NCBI GenBank assembly: GCA_041398905.1
Contig: JAWKTV010000003.1
Span: forward strand, 1-64,000
Direction of reading: 5' to 3'
DNA: 64,000 nt
Source of the DNA: JAWKTV01 sp041398905
GTDB lineage: Bacteria > Planctomycetota > Planctomycetia > Planctomycetales > Planctomycetaceae
The notes under the pieces are model-generated. The model was not told the DNA's origin. It did not search any database and saw only the letters and a program-made list of their open reading frames with translations. The translations under genes were made by a program, and so were the position numbers. Of the stretch, positions 21,220 to 31,250 are shown one piece after another; position 1 is the first letter of the stretch; each line of letters opens with the position of its first letter.

Positions 21220-21496
21220 GCGACCGGCGAAATCGGCCGAACGCCCGAGTCACCCGGGCGGCGGCATGACCGAAAGATCCGTCAAAGCCGTCAAGGTTTG
21301 CCAAATCGTCAGAATTGGCAACAGCCCTGCGACCGCTCCAGCCGATAAGGATGACGAGAGCCGCGCACTGTTTGTGCGCGGAAGGCTCGCCATCGGTCGG
21401 GAACTGTTCTCGCCCGGTGCTCGCACTGATGGAGTTCGGTTTCCCCCGATGGCCCGCACTTTTTGGGTCGCCCCCCATCGAGCAGGATTGGTGACA

Positions 21497-22933
21497 ATGC
21501 TCCGGCGGATGATCCTTTGCACCGTGATCGCGGCCTGCACCGCAGGTACGTCGGCGGTCCTCGCCCAGGGCAACCCGTACTCCGGGGAGCCGGGGCGGTC
21601 GATTCCCTGGAACGGCAACGGCATGTGGGAACCCTATGGGGGCTACCCGGCGATGTCGACGCCGTATGGCAGTGCTCCGTCGCCTTACTCGGTCGATCCG
21701 CCGCGACGGGTCCCAGGCGGTCCGCCGCCGATCGACGCGGGGCTGGCACCGAAGCACATCTACGAATACTTGCCCGAAGGTGACCTGCGCGGCCCGTTGT
21801 ACGAAACGACGGAGTTCGAGCGGTCGATCGCAGGTGCCATCCGCAATAGCTGGGTGCGGGTCGATTACCTCAACTGGTCACTCTCGGACTACGACGATCA
21901 GCTCCTCGGATCACCCTATCTGAACGCTGATGCGACCGCGCCCGTCAATCCGCTGTCGGGCGATACGATCTTCGCCCGGAATCGAGACGGGACGGTGCGT
22001 CTGGATGTCGCGGGAGACTTCCCGATCGTCGCGCAGGCGCAAGACCTCGGACGCCTGCTGCTCGATGACCGGAACGGCGGTCGGATCACGTTTGGCATGC
22101 CCACCACCTCCGGCAGCGGAACGTGGGAAGCGAACGTCTGGTCGATCGAAGACTACAACGGCAACTTCCAGGTGCAGCCCCGCGCGGTCGGCGTCGTGTT
22201 CGACCCAGTCACCGGTGCGCCGGTCTCGGGCGTCATCGTCATCCCCGCGATCCCGTTGACGGTGAATGGACAGCGGGTCGATCCGCTGAATTCCGCCTTC
22301 GCGCCGCAGATTCTGTTCGACGACTTCATGGCGGTCTCCACGAATCTCGAATTGAGCGGAGCGGAGGCGATCTACCGGCATCGGCCCGTCAATCACAACG
22401 CGCCGCTCGATATTCAGTTCCTCGCCGGCTTCAAGTACATCCGTCTCGCCGAGTCGATCAACATCACCGGCAGCGACACCCTCAACGTGCTGAATCCGAC
22501 GATCATCGGGCAGTCGAGCGACTACATCTTTGGCCCCACGGTCGGTGCATCGATCGAGTGGTCGTCAAAGCGGCTCAAGTTCGGAATCGAGGAGCGGTTC
22601 ACGTTCGGCTTCGATCGACACCACAATGCGGTGGCCACCTTCGGCCTGTTCCCGGACAACCGGGACGGCTCGCTGTTCGCCGAGCAAGGGACGGGCTTCA
22701 CGCCAGTCAACCAGATCGCCGTGTACGGAGCCGTCAACGTGACGGAGCGGCTTTCGCTGCGTGTCGGCTACGAACTGCTGTCGATGTTCGGGGTGAATCG
22801 GGCTCATGAGAACTTCGTGTTCGACGACTCGGCCACAATCAACGGTCCAACGCGCCTGCGGGTCGACGGTGACAATCGTTCGACTTTCAACGCTCATGGC
22901 TTCACGATCTCAGCCGAACTGCTGCTGTTCTAA
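21497..22933 (+). CDS. BBP7-family outer-membrane β-barrel protein
   Basis: 478 residues starting MLRRMILCTVIAACTAGTSA with cleavage near VLA-QG. The ATG at 21497 is chosen because it puts the signal peptide at the N-terminus; the ORF extends upstream without homology. A Pro/Gly/Tyr-rich N-terminal segment is followed by WVRVDYLNWSLSDYDDQLLG, matching the 'xxEYLYWWxxG' entry strand of BBP7-type barrels. The body has alternating aromatic β-strands (IQFLAGFKYIRLAESINITG, KFGIEERFTFGFDRHHNAVA), and the last strand ends in Phe (HGFTISAELLLF), typical of BAM-inserted barrels. BBP7 proteins form a planctomycete-enriched outer-membrane family; transport or structural role unknown. Monocistronic. Confidence 0.8.
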   Translation: MLRRMILCTVIAACTAGTSAVLAQGNPYSGEPGRSIPWNGNGMWEPYGGYPAMSTPYGSAPSPYSVDPPRRVPGGPPPIDAGLAPKHIYEYLPEGDLRGPLYETTEFERSIAGAIRNSWVRVDYLNWSLSDYDDQLLGSPYLNADATAPVNPLSGDTIFARNRDGTVRLDVAGDFPIVAQAQDLGRLLLDDRNGGRITFGMPTTSGSGTWEANVWSIEDYNGNFQVQPRAVGVVFDPVTGAPVSGVIVIPAIPLTVNGQRVDPLNSAFAPQILFDDFMAVSTNLELSGAEAIYRHRPVNHNAPLDIQFLAGFKYIRLAESINITGSDTLNVLNPTIIGQSSDYIFGPTVGASIEWSSKRLKFGIEERFTFGFDRHHNAVATFGLFPDNRDGSLFAEQGTGFTPVNQIAVYGAVNVTERLSLRVGYELLSMFGVNRAHENFVFDDSATINGPTRLRVDGDNRSTFNAHGFTISAELLLF

Positions 22934-23381
22934 TCGTTCGTACTCGACGCTTGGAACGCCGGGCACGTCCGGTTGTGGCGGGCTGCGGTGTGATGGGGCC
23001 GTCTGTGTTCGGGGCTGGCGTGAGATGCGGGCGACGCCCGCCTGAAGACCGGCATGCGGAACGCCGGTCGAACGAATCCGCTGCCCGGAACGGCTGGCGA
23101 CGCCTGGCGACAAGCCGCGGGGTGCTCAGGCAGGTTCAGCATCCCGGCTGCCGGGGTGGACTCCCCGCTGGCGGCGAACTCTCTGCAATCCGGCCGAACT
23201 CTGCGGGTTACGACGGTTCTCCAGGACTCGGTCGCAGAGTTGATCGACAGCTTGTCCACCAGAGCCCGGACCGTTCGCGTTTGGTCCACTTACCCGATGC
23301 TGGTAGCATCAAGGCTGCTTGAGGTCGACCCGTGTGGTGCGTCGACCGCTGAAACGTGGCCTTAGCAGCAGCAGGGGAAAC

Positions 23382-24160
23382 ATGTCGGACGGTGCGGAGA
23401 CCGAAGATCAGCTTGTCCAGCGTGCTCAGTCGGCGTTGAGCCGGTGCAACTGGGAGATTGGCAGTGCCGTCGATGTGGACGCAGCGGTACTCGCAGGGCC
23501 GCTCCGATTCCGACTTCAGAGGCCTTGATCGGTCTGAGCGGAGATCAGGTCTACCAGCGTCGCCGCGTGTGGGAGACCCTTCGACGTGCAGGGTGAGTAC
23601 GTGCATCTGAAGTGGTCGCACTACTACGCCGCGGTCAACTGGGATGACTCGGCCGAGTGCCTGCAGTGGGCCAACGATCTCGGTGCGACGGTCGCGGAGA
23701 TGAAGGCGTGGCGTCGCTCGCAGCGTGGCGAAGACCTGACGCAGCCGGCGGCGGAGGGAACCGCCGTTCGGTGCCGCGGACGAAGCTCAGTTCATTTCAG
23801 CAGGGATGGGGATCGTCCAGGCGTACGACGAGCGCGACCGGGGGCTTCGGCGGTGCCCGTGGCGGCGACCGCGAGCGTGATCGCGACGCGGTGGCACCGC
23901 GGCCGATGGTGGCGGTGACGCTGCTTACGCTCCGTACGGCAAGGGGGCGCGCGGGTCGGCCGGCGAGGCAGGCGGCCGGGCGTCGACGGCCGCGCCGCCG
24001 CTGCAGGTGCTCAAACGAATGACGTCAACGCTGGAGAAGATCGACGCGGCCCTGACGCCCACAGATATTCGAGATCTTCGCCGGGGCACCGATCGAACTG
24101 CGGCAGCGGTTCTTGACGGCCCTGGATGACCTGATGACCAAGGCGGAAGGTCTGCGGTAA
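23382..24160 (+). pseudogene. Planctomycete hypothetical protein, frameshifted
   Basis: ATG 23382 follows AGGGGA. The reading MSDGAETEDQLVQRAQSALS continues RCNWEIG. After shifts it gives SDSDF, ALIGLSGDQVYQRRRVWETF-type, VQGEYVHLKWSHYYAAVNWD, ECLQWANDLGATVAEMKAWR, AADEAQFISAGMGIVQAYDE, a Gly/Arg/Asp-rich linker, then LQVLKRMTSTLEKIDAALTP and a C-terminus APIELRQRFLTALDDLMTKA ending TAA at 24160. About 260 residues in total over at least four indels. The continuity of hydrophobic patterns across frames argues for one real gene. I believe similar proteins exist in other planctomycetes but know no function; the Trp/His-rich middle and helical C-terminus give no enzyme signature. Confidence 0.6.
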
Positions 24161-24625
24161 TCCACCGGTGTCGAGTGTTCACCGAACAGATGCGCTGACT
24201 CGCCCACGGTGAGGAACGAATGCCGGTCGATGGCGTCTCAGTTCAGGGAGGTTCCGGACTGGCCCGCAAGGGCGACTCCGCGTCGACTCGCTCGGTCAGT
24301 CGGACCGGATCGGTCGCCATGATCAGGCGATTGCGGCTGAGACGAAAGCGACATTCATCGCCCGCTTCAATGGTCTGTAGGATTTGACGGTGAGTAGGGG
24401 CCGACTAGAATCTGGCTCTTGCGATCAGACGGAGGTCCGTCAGGTCAGCGACCCGGGCGATTGGCAGGCAAGTTGCGACGCGTGCGGGCCGTTTCGAGTG
24501 AAGCCGGGCACTTGCACCGATGTACCGGCATGCGAGCGGCAAAGCTCCCGGCTTTGACGAATCCGATGTTAATGGTGTCGGTCCGTTGCGTCTTTACTGC
24601 AAAGAAATCCACCTGGGTAAGCACC
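24161..24625. other. Intergenic, nothing recognised
   Basis: About 465 bases upstream of hpf. No family motif or hairpin was seen; it probably holds the promoter of the hpf-PTS block. Confidence 0.35.
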
Positions 24626-24984
24626 GTGCAGGTTGCGATCAGTTCAGCATGGCCATGTCACGGACACCGAAGTACATCACCCGTAAATCGGAGAAGCTGC
24701 TGACTTACTTCGAGCGGGTGACCGCAATCGAGGTCACATTGGGCTTTGAGAAGGCGAGCAGATTGTCTGCTGAAATACTGGTGGACGCGGAGCACAAGCA
24801 CAATTTTGTCGCTTCCGGACGAGAGGCACCGATGCGGTGGCGACGTTTGACGGCGCATGCACAAGATGGAGCAACAGATCAAAAGGTACAAGGGAGAAGC
24901 TGCAGGATCTGTCGCCGTGATCGCCCCCTGAATGAGATCGCTGGCGATCCGACCGCTGTGGAAGACAACAGCGAGGAAGATTGA
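24626..24984 (+). pseudogene. hpf: Ribosome hibernation-promoting factor (HPF/σ54 modulation family), frameshifted
   Basis: Binds the 30S decoding region and silences ribosomes under starvation. The reading VQVAISS from a GTG at 24626 and then, after shifts, YITRKSEKLLTYFERVTAIE, VTLGFEKASRLSAEILVDAE, HKHNFVAS, ATFDGAMHKMEQQIKRYK (across frames near 24850) and DRPLNEIAGDPTAVEDNSEE follows the S30AE/YfiA fold. It ends at TGA 24982-24984. Length about 120 residues fits the short HPF type, and the acidic tail lacks the long-HPF dimerisation domain. At least three indels are needed. It is the first gene of a co-directional block with PTS genes, an arrangement reminiscent of rpoN-hpf-ptsN clusters in proteobacteria; rpoN is not seen here. 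The GTG start is tentative. Confidence 0.75.
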
Positions 24985-25111
24985 CTCTCGGTCCAGTGAC
25001 TGGGGTGTCGCATGTGGGTAAACCTGTTCAACTGGCGACGTTTCGTCCAGTTCTGACATAGACAACACGGCTCCCAGAGAGCGAGCCGGAGTTTGGCCAT
25101 AGGAGTTGGTG

Positions 25112-25663
25112 ATGAAGCTGAGTGAGTTCGTCGTCGAAGGCGGTGTCGCCGACCTGCAGTTTCCTCGAAGGAGGAAGCGATCCGGAAGCTGGTCGATGGC
25201 TGAAGGCAGCTTGGATGCGTCAGCGAAGAGAATGACGCGGGGCACATCGTGACCGCGATCGCAGCCCAGGAGGAACTCGGTTCGACCGGGATCGGTCGCA
25301 ACGTCTGGTACCGCACACGAAGCACCAGTCGTCGATTCACTGATCGCCACGGTCGGTCTGTGCCGCGAAGGCCTGGATTTCGCGAAGAGCCTGGACGGCG
25401 GTGACCATATATCATTTTCTGCTGGTATCCCCCGCCGGATCGACCCGGCGACCCCTGCCTGCAACGCGGACTGGAAACGATCACGCCACCTCGACGATGA
25501 ATTCTGCAATTTTCTGAAGCAGTCAAATTCCGCCGGCGATGTGATGGACTTGCTTCGCGAAGCCGACAGGCGGAGTCTGATCCAGTCGACCCCGTCTAGC
25601 AGCGTTGATCACGAATCCCATCAACGATTCCTTTCCCGTCGTGTCCCCCTCAGGCGGCCGTGA
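25112..25663 (+). pseudogene. ptsN: PTS EIIA component (PtsN/fructose-type), frameshifted
   Basis: ATG 25112 gives MKLSEFVVEGGVADLQ. Then, by joining frames, it gives SKEEAIRKLVDGLKAA, IVTAIAAQEELGSTGIGRNV, VPHTKH (the phosphorylated His at about 25314-25316), SLIATVGLCREGLDFA, FLLVSPP and DDEFCNFLKQSNSAGDVMDL then LREADR. This is the complete order of EIIA-Fru/PtsN domains (about 155 residues). Near 25391 onward several indels cluster. The true C-terminus is unclear; the in-frame stop after LREADR lies at 25661-25663, which makes the protein somewhat long. With HPr and enzyme I downstream and no membrane EIIC, it is probably part of a regulatory phosphorelay rather than sugar transport. Confidence 0.75.
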
Positions 25664-25760
25664 AAGGAATTTGCCGAAACCAGACCGCATGAACATTCGA
25701 TCTGTCGTCGCCGGTCGCTCAAGGCGCGGCAGCCGAACCGCATCGGCGACCCGCACACGA

Positions 25761-26040
25761 GTGGCCGATACCTTGGCGCGGGTGGCGGTTGACCTGGAAA
25801 ACGGTCCTGCTGCACGCCTGTGGTGCCGCCCTGTTTACAGCCCGATCGTGAAGGCTGTTCAAGGGGGTTCGAGGGTGCGGTGCGAATTCGTCGCGTGAAT
25901 CCAACTACGTCGCGAGCTGTTCGGTGTTCGACCTGCTGGGTTTGCAGGCGGAAAGGGGACCGTGCTGACGCTGGAAGCGGGAGGGCGACGCGGAGGAAGT
26001 ACTCGATCGATTGGTGGCGATGTTCGCTGACCGGATTTGA
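25761..26040 (+). pseudogene. ptsH: HPr-like phosphocarrier protein, frameshifted
   Basis: GTG 25761 opens VADTLARVAVDLENG. The next bases read LLHA in one frame, matching the family active-site block NGLHARP, with an indel right after it. Then GFEGAVRIRR-like, SNYV, SVFDLLGLQAERGTVLTLEA, and finally GDAEEVLDRLVAMFADRI before the TGA at 26038-26040. Length about 93 codons equals HPr. The regulatory Ser position (GKS-type, here ASCSVFDLL) seems altered, but the local frame is uncertain, so no conclusion should be drawn from it. It carries phosphate from enzyme I to the EIIA encoded just upstream. Spacing to ptsI is about 80 bases. Confidence 0.7.
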
Positions 26041-26118
26041 CGTTCCGGAGGTAGTGCGGACCAGACGCGCGATCGAGGCGCGCGAGATCATCGTCCGGCG
26101 AGTCGGACATGTCGGAGC

Positions 26119-27870
26119 ATGCTGACTCAACGCGGAATCTCGGCTTCTCCGGTATCGCCATCGGTCCCGCGGCACAGGTGACGGTGTCAGGAGTTCCGCA
26201 TCCCCAATCAGTTCCTGAAGGTCGATGCGGTCGAGACAAATCGTTCGCCTTCACTGCGCGCTCGAGAACGTCTGTCGCGAACCCAGGCGAGAATCAGCAA
26301 CTGGCGTCGAGCGAATCGGCAGCCAGTACGGCGCGATCTTTGAAGCGCACCTGATGATGGCTCGAGACCCGAAGCTGATCGGCGAGATCGAGGCCAGATT
26401 CGCAAGCGGAAATACTCGCCGGAGTTCGCCGCCAGCCTGGTGCTCGGCCGATATGCCCGCAAGCTCAAAGAGGTCTCGAACTCCTACCTGGCGGCCCGGG
26501 CGGCGGATATTGTTGACCTTGAGAAGAACTTGCTGCGGCACTTACGCTCCGGCGAACGTCGCGAGGGAACTCTCCCAGTTGACCGAACCAGTCGTGCTGG
26601 CGCGCCGATCTCACCGCCGAGCGAAACCGCTGGTCTCAATCGCGAGTTCGTGCTGGGCTTCGCGACGGAAGGTGGCAACCACGAGTCACACGGCGATTCT
26701 CGCCAGCGCGCTCAAATCCCGGCGGTCGTCGGCGTCGGGCCCTTCCTGGGCAACGTTTCCGGCCGCGACGGTGGTGATCGACGGGAATTATGGCGAAGTC
26801 ATTATCGCCCCTTCGTCAGACGTCCTGGCACGGTACGAAGAGAACCGCACACGCAGCCGCTCGTTCTCAGGAGCGTCTGAAGTTGATGGGCGGCGGAAAG
26901 TCCGTCACCAAGGATGGCGTGACCATCCCGGTCTACAACAACATCGAGTTCCCGGAAGAACTGACGCACTGCAAGGACCGTGAGGCCGACGGGATTGGGC
27001 GTACCACACCGAGTTCCTGTACCTGGGAACCGGCGAGGGCGAACCGAGGCCGACCATTACCGGGCGTACCAGCGCTTGGTGCATACGCGGCCTTTCGCAT
27101 AGCCCGGTGGTTATTCGGACGCTTGACCTCATGCCGACAAAATCCCCAATCGGCTGCGGACTTACTACGACGGAGAGACGAATCCGGAGTTGGGACTGCG
27201 GAGCATCCGGTTTCGCTGGGCGATCCGACGCTGTTCAAACGCAGTTGCGCCATCTGAGCCGCCGTGAGGCGGATTCGATGTTCGCGTGATGTTCCCGCTC
27301 ATCTCGTCGCTTGCCAGTTGCGACGAGCGCGGATGATTCTGCGGGACGTCTGCGAAGACCTGCAGGAGGAGGATCGAGTTTCAGGGCGACAGCATCAGGT
27401 CGGCCTTGATGGTCGAGGTCCCTCGGCGGCCCTGATGGCGGATGTTTGTCCGTTCGACTTCTTCTCGATCGGCACGAATGATCTGATCGAGAGAGTACCT
27501 CTGGCCGCCGACCGGGGTAGCCCCCGCGGTCGTGCGGTAATACGGCAACTCCGGACCCGGCGGTCCACTCCGGTTGATCGAAATGGTGGTACGCGCGTGA
27601 AGTCAATCACCGATCAGGAGATTCCGGTCACCGTTTGTGATCAGATGAGTTCCGACCCGAAGTTCGTGCCCCTTGCTGCTCGGACTGGGAATTCGCAGAG
27701 TTGAGCGTGACTCCGGCGTTCCGCAGGTTCCAGGCGTGATCCGTTCGTTGACCATCTGAGCAGGCCCGCGAGGTGGCGGAACGGGCGTTGCAGTTGGATG
27801 TTGCCCGACGGTCGAGACTTTCCTCAACGGTGAACTGCACAAACTCGTGTCCGGAGATTATCCTGCTTGA
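26119..27870 (+). pseudogene. ptsI: PEP-protein phosphotransferase (PTS enzyme I), frameshifted
   Basis: Transfers phosphate from PEP to HPr. Frames joined in order give GIAIGPAAQVTVSG (N-terminal), SQYGAIFEAHLMMARDPKLI, YLAARAADIVDLEKNLLRHL, LNREFVLGFATE, TSHTAILASAL with the phosphorylated His at 26687-26689, VVIDGNYGEVII, NIEFPEELTHC, then EFLYLGT-type, VVIRTLDL, NPELGLRSIR-type, MFPLIS, DFFSIGTNDLIE (catalytic-site region of the PEP barrel), QMSSDPKFVPL and finally VAERALQLDVA-type, LNGELHKLVSGDY. It ends at TGA 27868-27870. The span of 584 codons matches enzyme I (about 575-590). Ten or more indels are needed. The start is MLTQRG at 26119, or MSEHAD at 26109. Domain order is complete, so the gene is probably intact in the organism. 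Confidence 0.8.
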
Positions 27871-28686
27871 GCGGGTTCGCGATCCGATCGCGGGTTCCGC
27901 GACCGTTCCGAACAGAATGAAACACTGATGGATTCGATCGTTGCCGGCAGTCAATGCCGGCAACGTCCGGCAAGCGGTCGTACCGCACTGGCACGCGACG
28001 TCACCGCCGCACGGTGCGAAATGTCAGGCACAGAAGGCGCTCAACGGACGCCCCACATCCCATTCACTGACGGGAAACGCCAAGCGACGGCTCGGAGCCG
28101 TCCACGACGGCAATTTCCGCGAACGCCATTCGTCCCGTACTCGCTGGAGCCCACGGAGGAAAACGCGATTGCATTTCGTCGAACCACTCACTCGGATTCT
28201 GACCAACAACTTCAAACTGCGTGCGTACGCATAGCCACCGGGAGTCGCCGCGAGTTCAGGAACGGCCTTTGGCCGATGATCGCCATACCGTCACACTGTG
28301 GTCACGGAATCGATGCAGCCGGTCGCCGCTCGCGACCGCATGAAGCTAATTCGGCGAGCAGGTCGGCGGCCCGATCTTCGGGGATGCCCCTGATTCAAGT
28401 CGCCCCCGGTTGATCGAACTGGCAGGCTGGGATTCTCCAGCAAGGTTCGAGCAGCTGTCGACCAGGGAAAGCGAGAAGCGAGACGCTTCGCTCGAGGCGA
28501 TCAAACGCCGTGCCTGTGAACGATGCCGCCGGACCTTCGGGTCGGGCGGTGCCGGCTCACGGGACGGTCATCCATCCCGCCGGTTCAGTCTCCGTCAGTT
28601 TCCACCAGACATCCTCCGCAGCCTTCCCGCTGTCGGCCATTGCCTCGCACGCTCCACCGACAAGGAACGGAGCGCGCGTAAAGGAA
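27871..28686. other. Gap between ptsI and the RNase E/G gene, unresolved
   Basis: About 815 bases. ORFs of up to 161 codons exist (for example 27928-28413) but none carries a motif I know. Given the indel density on both sides, a broken gene is quite possible. In other bacteria rng is often near a DUF2344/TIGR03936 radical-SAM-linked gene, but I could not find its motifs here. Confidence 0.35.
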
Positions 28687-30240
28687 ATGCTGATCAATGT
28701 GTTGCAGCCGGAAGAATGCCGGATTGCCGTGATCGAGGACGGAGTTCTTGAGGAACTCTACGTCGAACGCGCCAGTCCAGGAGAATCTGGCGGGCAACAT
28801 CTACAAGGGCAAAGTCGTCAATATCGAGCCCAGCATCCAGGCCGCGTTCGTCGACTTCGGCGTCGGACGGAACGGGTTCCTCCACGTCTCCGACGCGTCA
28901 GTATCAGTACTACAAGCATCTCGTGAAGGACAGCGACCGCGAGGAGCGCGGCCAGGGGCAAGAAAGATCTTTAACAGGCGGACCACCCGCGGCAAACCCG
29001 GCATCCAGGACATCTTCACCCGCGGCGGCAGAATTGCTGGTGCAGGTCATCAAGGAGGGGCTCGGGTCCAAAGGGCCGACGCTGTCCACCTACATCAGCA
29101 TCGAGGCCGCTACCTGGTGCAGTGCCGGCCTCCAGCGGGTCGGCGTCCGGCCTGAGATCGAACGAAGGCGTGCGCGCAAGCTGCATCAGGCGATGCGGGA
29201 CCTCGATCCGCCCGCCGGGCTGGGCTTCATCGTCCGCACCGCCGGTATCGACAGGACCCGCAAAGATCTGCAGCGGGACATGCACTACCTCCTGCGGCTG
29301 TGGCGGAGCATCGTCCGCCGCGTCGAGAAGATGCGTGCGCTCCGATCGACATCTACGAAGGCGACATGGTCATTCGGACCATTCGCGACATCTATTCCGG
29401 CAGAGATCAGGTCGATCCAGATCGACGCCCCGCCGCCCACGAGCGGACTCAGGAGTTCATGCAGGTCGTGCTGCCCAAGCAGGTCGACTCCGTCAAACTT
29501 TGTACGACGAGAAGGAACCTCTGTTCCACAAGTATCATGTCGAGAGCGAGATCAATCGGGCGCGAACCGCAAGGTCACTTGTCCCGGGCGGCAGGTCGAT
29601 CGTAATTGACCAGACCGAAGAGGCCCTGGTGCGATCGATGTCAACAGCGGCACGTTCCGTGTCGATGACGACGCTGAGCGGACCGCCTATCAGGTCAACC
29701 TGCATGACGGAAGAGGTTGCCCGGCAGATTCGCCTCCGCGATCTGGGCGGCGTGATCGTTATCGACTTCATTGACATGCGGGAGAAAGAACGGCACCGCC
29801 AGTCGGTCGAACGCAAGCTCTGCAATGCATCGAGCGGGACCGCGCTCCGCACCAGGTGCTCCGCATCCAGCCGGTTCGGGCTGATCGAGATGACCCGGCA
29901 GCGAATTCGGCCTTCACTAAAACGCAACTACGAGTCCTGTCCCTGCTGCGACGGTACCGGCCGTGTCAAGACCGCCGAGCGTCGCCATCGACGTCATGCG
30001 GGCGTTGATGACCTCGGCCTCACTGCGCGATGTGAAGCGGGTCGATGTCGAAGTCGGTCAACGCGTCGCCGACTATCATCAACCGCAAGCGGCGTGACGT
30101 CACCGCGGCTGGAGGAACGTTACGACGTAATCGTCAACATCCTGACGGGCGTCAACGTCGGTCCGGAACACCTGAAGATCACTCCCCGCACCGGAACCGG
30201 TACCGAGGTGACCGTTCCAAGCACCAAGCCGGTGCGGTAG
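28687..30240 (+). pseudogene. rng: Ribonuclease E/G family endoribonuclease, frameshifted
   Basis: Endoribonuclease for rRNA maturation and mRNA decay. From ATG 28687: MLINVLQPEECRIAVIEDGV, LEELYVERAS, NLAGNIYKGKVVNIEPSIQA then AFVDFGVGRNGFLHVSD (S1 domain). Next come a Lys/Arg/Gly-rich insert, LLVQVIKEGLGSKGPTLSTY, GLGFIVRTAGIDRTRKDLQR, PIDIYEGDMVIRTIRDIY, LPKQVDSVKLYDEKEPLFHK-type, AIDVNSGTFR in shifted frame (catalytic metal site, near 29635), DLGGVIVIDFIDM, and the zinc-link-like YESCPCCDGTGRVKT (29930-29970). The C-terminus is ERYDVIVNILTGVNVGPEHL, with the stop at 30238. About 517 codons, RNase G-like length without the long RNase E tail. At least six indels. Last gene of the hpf-PTS block. 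Confidence 0.85.
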
Positions 30241-30432
30241 TGTCGCCATGATCGGACGGAATTCATGAGAGCCTGCGCGCCCAGTTCGGCGTGCAGGCGC
30301 CGGTTGCCGAATGTGCAGGCCCGCTGAGTCGCCGCAGCTTTCCAGGGTCGACCATCCGCGCTGTGCAACCGCAGAGTCCTTCCGAAGCGGCGGGGATCCA
30401 GTGGTCCTCAAGGAGTGGGCAATGGGACGCCG

Positions 30433-30736
30433 ATGAACCGCATGCCGCCCCGGATGGACAGCCGTCGTTTCGCCGCTCACCTCTTGCCTCACACGACGCA
30501 TGGACCCTTACCGCCTCCCCAGGACATCATCGAAGAGTTCCGCCTGCGTCGCTGGGCACGCGAGAACTTCGTCGCCTTCCAGCACCGTGACCCCGCCTGG
30601 ACGGAGGTCGTGCTGCATGAAATGGCGGCGTGACGAGGAGGCCGGATACCTCCATGACGACCGCAGCCAGTTGATCGTGCCGCTACAGCCCCGATTCGCG
30701 ACCCAGGAATCGCTCGCGTACGAACGCTCAGCTTGA
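30433..30736 (+). pseudogene. Small conserved-looking hypothetical protein, one frameshift
   Basis: ATG 30433 gives MNRMPPRMDSRRFAAHLLPH then LPPPQDIIEEFRLRRWAREN and DPAWTEVVLHEMA. A one-base shift near 30630 then continues RRDEEAGYLHDDRSQLIVPL and QPRFATQESLAYERSA, ending at 30736. About 100 residues, acidic and basic patches, no signal peptide, no known motif. The smooth continuation across the shift supports a real gene. It lies about 190 bases after rng in the same direction. Function unknown. Confidence 0.5.
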
Positions 30737-31250
30737 GTCGATCTTTGAGCGGCGGCTTTCCAGTCGCAATAGCGACTTCGGCCGCTTGATGTCAGGTTGC
30801 AATCGCGGCTTCGTCGGCGAGTAAGTTTTGCAACATTCGCTCTGCCCGCGAACTGCCTGACGGATGGTTCGATGATCGTAACCTGTTGCCCTGCGGTCTT
30901 CTCCAGCTGCAGTGGCCGGGCTGTTGACCAACTGACGCAACATTGGCATTCTGCGATGTCTCGTCAACGGTGAATGAGGCAAGTGGGGCAGGAGCATCGC
31001 CGGGACGCTGCTGCTACCGAGTGAGGTCGTTCAGCCGCCTGAGAGCCGGCCGGACAGCAAATGTCGTGCAGTCTCCCTGACGACTGGAAGCCGCCGGATG
31101 AGAATCCGGGCGGCTTCCTAACTCCGGGTGACTGTCGTGTCCGACGAGCCGTTGAAACCGAACCGGCGTCTCGCCGGTAATCCTCCATAGCGGTCTTACC
31201 GCAGTGGTCGGCTGGACGACCTCGTTGTCAGGCCTGCTCCGGACCCACTC
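30737..31250. other. Intergenic with one strong hairpin
   Basis: About 510 bases. Apart from the inverted repeat at 31086-31118 nothing is recognised. Confidence 0.4.
31086..31118. terminator. Putative terminator hairpin
   Basis: GGAAGCCGCCGGAT-GAGA-ATCCGGGCGGCTTCC: a 14-bp stem with one bulged G and a 4-base loop. Neither side has a good U-tract (TAACT on the + side), so it may be a transcript-end hairpin for the upstream + strand genes or another RNA structure. Confidence 0.45.

Noticed and set aside
24626..30240. Programmed frameshifting or an unusual genetic code to explain split genes
   Set aside because: Shifts are too many, at unrelated positions without slippery sites, and affect unrelated families, while neighbouring genes translate normally; sequencing error is simpler.
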